Source of the DNA: Gimesia aquarii
GTDB taxonomy: Bacteria > Planctomycetota > Planctomycetia > Planctomycetales > Planctomycetaceae
DNA: 64,000 bases
Direction of reading: 5' to 3'
Assembly: GCF_007748175.1 (NCBI RefSeq)
Contig: NZ_CP037422.1
Span: 2,749,231 to 2,813,230 of the forward strand
This document shows positions 18,688-25,949 of this stretch, one piece after another (position 1 is the stretch's first letter; each line of letters begins with the position of its first letter). A model generated the notes under the pieces. The model was not told the DNA's origin, did not search any database, and saw only the letters and a list, made by a program, of their open reading frames with translations. The translations under genes and the position numbers were made by a program.

Positions 18688-19544
18688 ACCAGATCTTCTA
18701 TATACCGACGGCCGGACCTGCAAAACAGTTTTTGTTACCAGTCCTGACACTTGCCCAACGAGAAGTTGTTCGATTCCTACGTCAACGAACTCGCGTGATC
18801 GGTGCATTGATCCAACCGATTTTGTTCTGGATTCTATTTGGTGCCGGCCTGCGAGGTTCATTCAAGCCTCCTGAGTGGGCGGCATCAGGCATGACCTACC
18901 AGGAATACTTCTTCCCAGGTGTGACCGTCATGATTTTGATGTTCACTGCCATTTTCTCTACAATCTCGATCATCGAGGATCGGAAAGAGGGATTCCTGCA
19001 AGGAGTATTAGTCTCTCCTGTACCTCGTACTTCCATTGTTCTGGGAAAGCTGCTCGGCGGCACAATCCTGGCGGTTTTACAAGCTGTCCTGTTTATTTTG
19101 CTAGGGCCGCTATTAAAAATTGTAGGACTCGCCCCTGATTTTCAAACGGGTGTTACGCTAGCCAGTTTCATACCACTGATCCTGTTTCTGTTTCTGCTTG
19201 GCTTCAGCCTGACAGCTCTCGGCTTTGTCATTGCCTGGCCCATGGAATCCACACAAGGCTTTCATGCGATCATGTCAGTCTTTCTGATGCCGATGTGGTT
19301 GCTGTCCGGCTCTTTTTTCCCGGCGGGAAATTCGGGATGGCTCTCGTGGATCATCCGAGCCAACCCGTTAACCTATGGAGTGACCGGATTGCGACGTATA
19401 TTAACTCCCGAACCAGGTCTGTCCAGTACACCGGGAAATCCTTCGATGATAATCTGCCTGACCGTCACAAGCGTGGTGTGTATAATTTATATAGCTCTTG
19501 CCATCTGGATGACACAAAAACGATCAACCAGAAATGCCCGTTAA
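18684..19544 (+). CDS. ABC-2 type exporter permease
   Basis: 286 residues with six predicted membrane helices, the permease half of the ABC-2 exporter. Recognisable segments are AQREVVRFLRQRTRVIGAL at the N-terminus and IEDRKEGFLQGVLVSPVPR in the cytoplasmic loop, typical of the DrrB/NodJ-like family. LSGSFFPAGNSGWLSWII is near the C-terminus. It overlaps the ATPase gene by ATGA, so the two are translationally coupled. Substrate unknown. Confidence 0.9.
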   Translation: MNQIFYIPTAGPAKQFLLPVLTLAQREVVRFLRQRTRVIGALIQPILFWILFGAGLRGSFKPPEWAASGMTYQEYFFPGVTVMILMFTAIFSTISIIEDRKEGFLQGVLVSPVPRTSIVLGKLLGGTILAVLQAVLFILLGPLLKIVGLAPDFQTGVTLASFIPLILFLFLLGFSLTALGFVIAWPMESTQGFHAIMSVFLMPMWLLSGSFFPAGNSGWLSWIIRANPLTYGVTGLRRILTPEPGLSSTPGNPSMIICLTVTSVVCIIYIALAIWMTQKRSTRNAR

Positions 19545-19584
19545 CCTGGCAAAGTTACACTCTTAGAAATTAAAGATATTCAGT

Positions 19585-20955
19585 ATGAATGAAAATCAAT
19601 CAATTCGGCGCATACCTCGAATTTTAATTTTGATGCTATGGGTACTGGTCGCCATCAGTGCGATTGCTACCTGGAAGCTGAAATCCCAAAGTGATCTGGC
19701 ATTGAAAAAAATCGAATCAGAAAAAGCGGCGGCTTCAAAGTCAGATCCAGACAAAGCCCCGAACGGTATAGATAATAATACGGAAAAAGTTTCGAAAGGT
19801 CACATCTGGCCTGAAGAGGGAATCGAAGATTTTTCACTGACGGAGCGAAGCGGCCGCAAGGTGACAAAGAAAGACCTTTTGGGAAAGCCATGGGTAGCCT
19901 GTTTTGTGTTTACGCGTTGTGCTGGCCCCTGCCCGCGTGTCTCCGGCCAGTTTTATCAGCTACAAAAGGACTTAAAAGATACAGACTTCAAACTGGTAAC
20001 AATTACTGTTGATCCCAAAAACGATACACCTGAAGTATTATCCCGTTATGCGGAATCAGTGGGCGCTGATCCGGAAAAGTGGCTCTTTCTGACGGGAGAT
20101 CAAAAAGACATTTTTCATCTGATCGAGAAAAGTTTTCTAATGCCCGTTCAGGAAAACACGGGGCCTGCCAGAAAACCCGGCTTTGAAGTGATCCACACCA
20201 CAAACGTGATGCTGGTTGATAAAGACGGTCGCGTCTTAGGAAAATATAACGCAGTGAACGACGCCGAGATGGCTGCATTGAGAAAAGCCGTTCGTGAACA
20301 AGTTGATTCGGATGCTAAAAAAAAAGAAATGCAGGAAGCTAAGCCAAAACAAGCCACTCCTCCTAAAGCTGGTATGATTTCGCTCACTCCTTTGTTGACT
20401 CATCAGATCTCGGACCGATTGTCTGCGCTATTCCTGAGTCAAACAGAACCAGAGGCTGAAGAGTCAGCAGCAGCGGTGGAGGAAAATCAAGTCGAAGCAA
20501 AACAGGCCCCTGACTGGGTTCTGCAGCTCCCCACTGTGAATGCCGTACTCAACGGGTTGGCAACAATTTTGTTGATCGTCGGTTACACTTTCATTCGCAA
20601 AGGTGAAAAAGAAAAACACAAAAAAACGATGCTCACCGCGTTTGGAACTTCGATTTTGTTTCTGGTTTTCTATCTACTGTACCACTTTGCGTTACAAAGC
20701 TACACGGGAAATGCTTCACGCAAATTTGAAGGGGAAGGCCCGATCAGACCCGTTTATTACTTTATTTTGATTACGCATGTCATTCTGGCAGCATCTGTAC
20801 CGCTACTGGCCTGGATCACCATTCGACGTGGACTAAAAAAACAGTGGGAAGCACATCGCCGTATTGCCAAAATCACATTTCCGATCTGGCTATATGTCTC
20901 AATTACGGGCGTTATTATCTATTTCATGCTTTACCATTTACCGGGAGCGGCCTGA
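19585..20955 (+). CDS. SCO1 copper chaperone fused to a DUF420 (CtaM-like) membrane domain
   Basis: 456 residues. After a membrane anchor (about 10-30) comes a thioredoxin-like SCO1/SenC domain (about 75-255) with the copper-binding Cys112 and Cys116 (TRCAGPCP) and His204 (VIHTTNVMLVD). A low-complexity Glu/Ala linker (about 256-305) leads to four membrane helices with DUF420 features: NAVLNGLATILLIVGYTF, a central FLVFYLLYHFALQSY and HRRIAKITFPIWLYVSITG. SCO proteins deliver copper to CuA. DUF420 proteins (CtaM in Firmicutes) are needed for oxidase maturation. Both are known as separate proteins, so this fusion joins two assembly factors in one chain. It follows the ABC exporter by 40 bp. 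Confidence 0.9.
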   Translation: MNENQSIRRIPRILILMLWVLVAISAIATWKLKSQSDLALKKIESEKAAASKSDPDKAPNGIDNNTEKVSKGHIWPEEGIEDFSLTERSGRKVTKKDLLGKPWVACFVFTRCAGPCPRVSGQFYQLQKDLKDTDFKLVTITVDPKNDTPEVLSRYAESVGADPEKWLFLTGDQKDIFHLIEKSFLMPVQENTGPARKPGFEVIHTTNVMLVDKDGRVLGKYNAVNDAEMAALRKAVREQVDSDAKKKEMQEAKPKQATPPKAGMISLTPLLTHQISDRLSALFLSQTEPEAEESAAAVEENQVEAKQAPDWVLQLPTVNAVLNGLATILLIVGYTFIRKGEKEKHKKTMLTAFGTSILFLVFYLLYHFALQSYTGNASRKFEGEGPIRPVYYFILITHVILAASVPLLAWITIRRGLKKQWEAHRRIAKITFPIWLYVSITGVIIYFMLYHLPGAA

Positions 20956-21028
20956 GTCATCTTGAATTTTCTCTGAAATTTGATATCGTTTAGTTTAACT
21001 ATCACAGTTCCTTACCAGAGTTTTAATC

Positions 21029-21340
21029 ATGTTGAAACGTTTTTCCTCTATTCGAACCTGTTTACTTGTTGTCTTGATGCTGGGTTTGTTTTCTTTTCCC
21101 CCAGTCATCAATCAGGCATCTGCATGCCCCATGTGTAAACAGTTGAATGAAACGGACGACAACAAACCACAGGCCTACATGTACAGCATCACATTTATGC
21201 TGGCGATGCCTGCGATTCTCTTCTCCGGTTTCGGAATCGTATTCTATAAAATGAATCGACGTGAACAGGAAGCACTGCTTGAAAATGAAAACAGCCAGAA
21301 CCCACACGTGCCCAATGTAGATCCTGGCTTGAATGACTGA
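21029..21340 (+). CDS. Small membrane protein with a CPMC motif at the end of the cox cluster
   Basis: 103 residues. A signal or anchor helix (11-30) ends next to Cys33 and Cys36 in SACPMCKQLNE. A second helix (about 51-72, ITFMLAMPAILFSGFGIVF) and a polar Asn/Glu-rich tail follow. The two cysteines would face the periplasm, and a CxxC with Met between suits copper or thiol chemistry. The location 73 bp after the SCO1 fusion supports a part in copper delivery, but this is inference and no family is recognised. Confidence 0.8.
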   Translation: MLKRFSSIRTCLLVVLMLGLFSFPPVINQASACPMCKQLNETDDNKPQAYMYSITFMLAMPAILFSGFGIVFYKMNRREQEALLENENSQNPHVPNVDPGLND

Positions 21341-21364
21341 TCATTATGTAATGACAATCATGAT

Positions 21365-22309
21365 CTAATGCAGTTTTCTCCGGCGCGGTGTATTCCAGAC
21401 TGTTGCAGCTGAGGGAGCTGGAACAAAGGCTCCTTTCGCACTCGCTGAAGGTTTTGGTGAATACTCATCATACGCGGCCGTCTGTGGTGTCACAGTCGAT
21501 TGTGTTTTCAAATACGCATTTTGTGACTGGATCACCTGCCATTCTGAATTTGTCTGAGCAGCCTGTGGTATCTGAAGCACGGCGGGATTTGGTGGTAAGG
21601 CAGGACCGGCACTCACAGAAACAGAATTGGGATTTCCTCCCCAGACTGCTGTCTGTCGTGCAGCCAACGTGGGAGCGAGCGTCGGAGTCGTTCCTAAATT
21701 CAACGAAGTTGAAGACATCGGCGTGGGATTGGGAACCGTTAAAGGAGCAGGAGTTGTGGAAGGAGTCGACGGCACGATCTGAGGCTGCAACGTCGGAGTT
21801 GAATTCATGATAGAAGGTTGTGTTCCCAGACAGCCTGGGCAACTCGGTTGCGGAGACATCACTGGCACACGACGCCTAACCTGGTAAGGTGTTCGTACAT
21901 AGCTCGTCTCCTGACGGTACTCAGTGCGTGGGATTTGTTTTGTCACCATACGTGGAACCCAGACTCGCTGCCAGCAACCTTCGTCAACAGTCACCTGTTG
22001 ATAGGTGGTCACAGGAACGGTTCGAGTTTGAGGAACCATTCTATATTCAGTACAAATAATGTCCTGATAACAAATCTTGGGAGGAGGCGGCATACAAACT
22101 CCCGGGCAACATGAAGTGACCGGTGCACATCGTCGGAAAAAACGCCGGGCTAACTTTCGACAGCGATGTCCACATCGCTTATGCTGCGGATAGTAGCATC
22201 TGGTACCACATTGATCGAAGAGTCTTCGAAATAAATGTGCGTCAGCCTCGCTGGAAAAAATCAAGAACAATGATGCTATAACAATACCATTTCGAACCCA
22301 GAGGGACAT
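21365..22309 (-). CDS. Secreted Cys/Arg-rich, Pro/Thr-rich protein
   Basis: 314 residues. A signal peptide (IVIASLFLIFSSEADA) is followed by a very basic, Cys-rich segment (about 35-85) with many Cys-Arg pairs and SCCPGVCMPPPPKIC. A Thr/Val/Tyr-rich stretch (VPQTRTVPVTTYQQVTVDE, then VTKQIPRTEYRQETSYV) resembles the YTV-type repeats of planctomycete surface proteins. The rest is Pro/Thr/Ser/Ala-rich and probably unstructured. Such composition points to a cell-wall or extracellular location, and disulfide crosslinking is plausible in the proteinaceous planctomycete envelope. No enzymatic motif is visible. Confidence 0.75.
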   Translation of the reverse strand: MSLWVRNGIVIASLFLIFSSEADAHLFRRLFDQCGTRCYYPQHKRCGHRCRKLARRFFRRCAPVTSCCPGVCMPPPPKICYQDIICTEYRMVPQTRTVPVTTYQQVTVDEGCWQRVWVPRMVTKQIPRTEYRQETSYVRTPYQVRRRVPVMSPQPSCPGCLGTQPSIMNSTPTLQPQIVPSTPSTTPAPLTVPNPTPMSSTSLNLGTTPTLAPTLAARQTAVWGGNPNSVSVSAGPALPPNPAVLQIPQAAQTNSEWQVIQSQNAYLKTQSTVTPQTAAYDEYSPKPSASAKGAFVPAPSAATVWNTPRRRKLH

Positions 22310-22629
22310 CGAAAAACTCCTTTTTATTTTATGTGCTTCCTGGCACGATCTTGTTTCGTTTCTGTCTTTCAGAGTTGAAAGCTACGCCTCAAAATCCCGG
22401 CTGAAACGAATAACCCACTTTCTTCATTTATCGGCATAATCGTTAAAGTCTCTTCATCTTAAATTTTGTAATTTATGGAATTCCTTCCCCCCTCATTCGA
22501 GTGACTTTTAACGCTTCTTCTGAGAAAATAGGAACTCTATGCTTAAATATGGTTATATCAGAGAATCCCTCTAACATAATAATTCGTAACAACTTAATTC
22601 GATCCAGAATAAACTAAGGGAAAATAGAA
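22310..22629. other. Intergenic region between divergent genes
   Basis: 320 bp between the Cys-rich secreted protein gene and the Dabb gene. It is AT-rich and presumably holds both promoters. No RNA, repeat or ORF is convincing here. Confidence 0.35.
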
Positions 22630-22950
22630 ATGGCAGACTCGCAATTAGCTCATATGGTTTACTTCACCCTCAAAGACACATCTCCTGAAGCTTCAGAAGC
22701 GATGGTGGAAGCCTGCCATAAATACCTAAAAGATCACCCGGGCGTACTTTATTTTTCCGCAGGTGTCCGCGGTGCTGAATTTGAGCGTGATGTCAACGAC
22801 CAACAATATCATGTGGCTTTAAACGTGGTCTTTGATAACAAAGATTCCCACGATAAATATCAGGTTGCGGCAGACCATCTTGAATTTATTGAGGAAAATA
22901 AAGCAAAGTGGGCTCAGGTCCGTGTCTTTGACAGCTATGTACGTAGCTAA
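22630..22950 (+). CDS. Dabb-family (stress-responsive alpha/beta barrel) protein
   Basis: 106 residues, the size of a single Dabb domain. Motifs fit well: LAHMVYFTLKDTSPEASE at the start, then CHKYLKDHPGVLYFSAG, YHVALNVVFDNKDSHDKYQ and a C-terminal VRVFDSYV. These proteins are cytosolic dimers and bacterial members have few known functions. A start ribosome site (AAGGGA) is about 9 bases before the ATG. It stands alone and converges with the btuD-like gene, with 20 bp between stops. Confidence 0.88.
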   Translation: MADSQLAHMVYFTLKDTSPEASEAMVEACHKYLKDHPGVLYFSAGVRGAEFERDVNDQQYHVALNVVFDNKDSHDKYQVAADHLEFIEENKAKWAQVRVFDSYVRS

Positions 22951-22970
22951 CAAAGAACGAATGTTTTAAA

Positions 22971-23747
22971 TCAGAGAACGGGAATCACAAAAGGTGTCTG
23001 ATACTCCGGATGCGGTAGCACCTTAACGGTCGTTTGATAAACGGCAGAAATACGATCTTCAGTTAAGACTTCCTGTCCGGTTCCCGCAGCCTCAATTCGT
23101 CCTTGATTCAATAATACGATTTGGTCGGCAAAGCTACTGGCCAAATTCAAATCATGTAGTGTCAGAATCACAGTCAGGTCTCGCTCGTGCGCCAGGTCTC
23201 GAATTAAAGTAAGAATTTCGACCTGGTATTTCAGATCCAATCCCGTCGTTGGTTCATCCAGACAGAGGACTTTTGTCTGTTGAGCCAATGCACGGGCAAT
23301 TAAAGTGCGACGCCACTCGCCTCCTGAAATCTCGGTTATTTTCCTCTGACGAAGTTCCACCAACCCTGTTTGTCGAAGTGCTGTATCAACGTAGTCCGCA
23401 TCATCTGCCTGAAAGGGTTGAACCCAACCACGATGGGAACTGCGTCCTAACTGAACCGTTTCTTCAATGGTCATGGGCCAATGCGGTTCTTCCATCTGTG
23501 GCGAAAGCGCCAGTCTTTGTGCAACCTGTTTGCGTGAGAGTTGATCAACGGCCAGGCCTTCAACCAGAATTTTCCCTTCTTTCAACGCAATCAAATTGAA
23601 CAACGAACGTAACAAGGTCGTTTTTCCCGAACCATTTGGCCCCAGTAATACAAGCACCGTTCCTGCCTGAATGCCAAGGGAAACCTGTTTTAATACTTCG
23701 CGTTCTGCGTAACCACAGGAAACATGTTCCATTTCGATTTGATTCAT
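22971..23747 (-). CDS. ABC transporter ATPase for cobalamin or siderophore uptake (BtuD/FecE-like)
   Basis: 258 residues. Walker A is GPNGSGKTT, the signature ISGGEWRRTLIARAL, Walker B VLCLDEPTTGLD, and the switch His lies in LTLHDLNLA, typical of iron-siderophore and B12 importers. It forms an operon with the permease and binding protein genes upstream (12 and 13 bp spacing). Because that operon follows metE behind a probable cobalamin riboswitch, vitamin B12 is the more likely substrate than a siderophore. Sequence alone does not decide. Confidence 0.88.
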   Translation of the reverse strand: MNQIEMEHVSCGYAEREVLKQVSLGIQAGTVLVLLGPNGSGKTTLLRSLFNLIALKEGKILVEGLAVDQLSRKQVAQRLALSPQMEEPHWPMTIEETVQLGRSSHRGWVQPFQADDADYVDTALRQTGLVELRQRKITEISGGEWRRTLIARALAQQTKVLCLDEPTTGLDLKYQVEILTLIRDLAHERDLTVILTLHDLNLASSFADQIVLLNQGRIEAAGTGQEVLTEDRISAVYQTTVKVLPHPEYQTPFVIPVL

Positions 23748-23759
23748 GACAGTTGCCTT

Positions 23760-24812
23760 TTAGAGCTTTGATTGCTGCCCACGACTGACTAACAGAAACA
23801 GAAAAAACGGACACCCCATCATAGCCGTCACAATTCCGACCGGCATTTCCGCTGGTGCAATGACTGTTCTCGCCAACGTATCTGCCAAGACCATTAAGGC
23901 GGCTCCCAGCAAACAACTCCCTGGAATCAACAATCGATGCCGGGGTCCGATAAGGATTCGCATCATATGTGGGGCCATTAATCCTAAGAACCCGATGACT
24001 CCGGAAACTGCCACACAAGCAGCCGTACACAATGTAGCCGCTAACAAAATCATGAAGCGAAATTTTCCAATAGGCAGCCCCAGCGTCAATGCCGTCTCAT
24101 CACCAAAAGAGAGCAAATCCAAAGGCCGCGATAATAACCAGAGTACTCCCCCACTGAAAAAAATGACGGGGCCCGCGATCATGATTTCATTCCAGTGCCG
24201 ACCGGAAAAACTGCCCAGAAGCCAATTAAAAATGGTAGACAACATTTCGTGATTTAAAAACATTATTAGGGAAACCAAAGCACCAGTAAAACTGCTTAAT
24301 GCCATCCCTGCTAATATCAGAGTGAGTAAGTAAGAATTTCGCCCCGCTTTGCTCAAAGCAGCGATAATAAATACGGCCCCTACGATAACAACCGCTCCAG
24401 CAAAAGCAGAGAGAATCAACCAGGGAATTTGCCAGGTCGCAGTCACGGTGATCGTGCTACCCGCAATGAAAGTCAGCGCCAGGGTGGCCCCTAAAGCAGC
24501 ACCACTCGAAGCACCAATGATAAAGGGATCTGCGAGAGGATTACGAAACACTCCCTGAAATGCTGCACCTGCCACCGCCAAACCTCCCCCGACACAGGCA
24601 GCCAGAATTACACGCGGCATACGAATTTGCCAGAGGATCGTGTTGACATAGGAATCGTCTGTCGGATTCCATAATGCGTCCCAAATTTCACGTAGGGAAA
24701 ATGACACTGCCCCCCAATGCATACCCAGCAACAATGCGGCAAACAAAAGACCGATGAGCGGTATCATCCTCCAGACTAGAAAAGGTTGCCGCGATTTCAT
24801 GACCTGAAACAT
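23760..24812 (-). CDS. FecCD/BtuC-type ABC importer permease
   Basis: 350 residues with about ten membrane helices. Family motifs are FREIWDALWNP near the start, RMPRVILAACVGGGLAVAG, GAAFQGVFRNPLADPFIIG, and SGVIGFLGLMAPHMMR near the coupling region, followed by GPRHRLLIPGSCLLGAALM. It transports a chelate such as cobalamin or an iron siderophore across the inner membrane. It lies between the binding protein gene and the ATPase gene with spacings of 13 and 12 bp. Confidence 0.9.
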   Translation of the reverse strand: MFQVMKSRQPFLVWRMIPLIGLLFAALLLGMHWGAVSFSLREIWDALWNPTDDSYVNTILWQIRMPRVILAACVGGGLAVAGAAFQGVFRNPLADPFIIGASSGAALGATLALTFIAGSTITVTATWQIPWLILSAFAGAVVIVGAVFIIAALSKAGRNSYLLTLILAGMALSSFTGALVSLIMFLNHEMLSTIFNWLLGSFSGRHWNEIMIAGPVIFFSGGVLWLLSRPLDLLSFGDETALTLGLPIGKFRFMILLAATLCTAACVAVSGVIGFLGLMAPHMMRILIGPRHRLLIPGSCLLGAALMVLADTLARTVIAPAEMPVGIVTAMMGCPFFLFLLVSRGQQSKL

Positions 24813-24825
24813 CCACTCAATTTAA

Positions 24826-25818
24826 CTATTTCTGAAATGCTTCAGGGTACAACGCCTGAGCCACTTTCTGTAATCCTTGTACCACACGTGGACCAGGTCT
24901 CGAAATAAAATCTTCCTCAATAAGATAAATCCGTTGATTTTTGACTGCATTCATTTGCTTCCATCCCGGTTGCTGGCTCAATTTTTTTACGATCTCCGTG
25001 GCATCGGAGTGGTCTTTTTTCGAGCGTGGTAAAAGAATCACATCCGGATTCCGCTGAATCAGAATTTCTTCACTCACTTGAGGGTAAGGAAGATCGACAT
25101 CATCAAAAATATTGTCTCCTCCGGCCAGTTTAATAATCTCACCAATGAATGACGTTGGTCCGGCTGTCATGAGGGGCTGATCCCAGACTTGATAGAACAC
25201 ACGCGGCCGACCTTCTTTCTGATAGGGTTTTACTTTCTGCTGTATAGATGCGACTTCCTGCTGAAGCTTCTGAATTAATTTCTCTCCTGCATCGACGTGC
25301 CCAGTAGAACGGGACAGACCACGAATCGAACGTTCAATCTCAGCCATCGATTGTGATTCAAATGATAACACAGGAATCTTCAGTTTTGATAGTTGTTCGC
25401 GGATGCGCTGATGGTAGTCTCCCCCCAATAAGACCAGATCCGGCTTTAACGCAACCAGAGTTTCCAGATTTATACTTCCCGGATTCGAAAGGCTTACCTT
25501 TTTTAAATTCTGAGTTTCCTCAGGATAGTCACAGTTTGTAGTGCAACCTGCCATTTGCTCACCCGCACCGATGGCAAATAGTATTTCAGTATGTGAAGGA
25601 AGCAGAGAGATAATCCGTACCGGTTCTTGAGCGATGCTCGTTTCTATCCCTTCGGAATCCTTCACTGTCACAGGAAACTTTGAGACAATCTGCAGTTCTG
25701 TTGATGCAGGTGCGGTTTCATCAACGGCTGAGTTTTGTTGTGCCGTCCGGTAATCGCAACTTGCACTCCCTAAGAGTGCCAGCAGAATCAAGATCAGTTT
25801 GGAATTGATTTTTTTCAT
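24826..25818 (-). CDS. Periplasmic cobalamin/siderophore-binding lipoprotein (BtuF-like)
   Basis: 330 residues. A lipoprotein signal ends at LGSASC. The helical-backbone binding fold is recognisable from PVRIISLLPSHTEILFAIG, TTNCDYPEETQNLKKVS, LETLVALKPDLVLLGG, and the final RPGPRVVQGLQKVAQ. The SLLPSHTEILFAIG segment is particularly like BtuF. It delivers the ligand to the permease encoded downstream. The gene follows metE by 131 bp with a strong hairpin between, so it may share the riboswitch-controlled transcript or have its own promoter. Confidence 0.88.
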   Translation of the reverse strand: MKKINSKLILILLALLGSASCDYRTAQQNSAVDETAPASTELQIVSKFPVTVKDSEGIETSIAQEPVRIISLLPSHTEILFAIGAGEQMAGCTTNCDYPEETQNLKKVSLSNPGSINLETLVALKPDLVLLGGDYHQRIREQLSKLKIPVLSFESQSMAEIERSIRGLSRSTGHVDAGEKLIQKLQQEVASIQQKVKPYQKEGRPRVFYQVWDQPLMTAGPTSFIGEIIKLAGGDNIFDDVDLPYPQVSEEILIQRNPDVILLPRSKKDHSDATEIVKKLSQQPGWKQMNAVKNQRIYLIEEDFISRPGPRVVQGLQKVAQALYPEAFQK

Positions 25819-25875
25819 GAATCTATCGGTATTATCTCAACGAGAAAAAGGTGAAATCAGCCATTCATTGTAACA

Positions 25876-25914
25876 TCAGCCCGGAATGCCTCACAATGAG
25901 CATTCCGGGTCTGA
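25876..25914 (-). repeat. Intergenic hairpin between metE and the btuF-like gene
   Basis: A perfect 10-bp inverted repeat (cccggaatgc, 25880-25889, with gcattccggg, 25900-25909) can extend by 4 more pairs across a one-base bulge. No T run follows on either strand, so it is not a typical terminator. It could be an RNA-processing or mRNA 3'-end stabilising hairpin that sets different levels of metE and btu expression. Confidence 0.6.
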
Positions 25915-25949
25915 TGACCGCGACAGGCTTTAAATTCCTAAAAATGATA

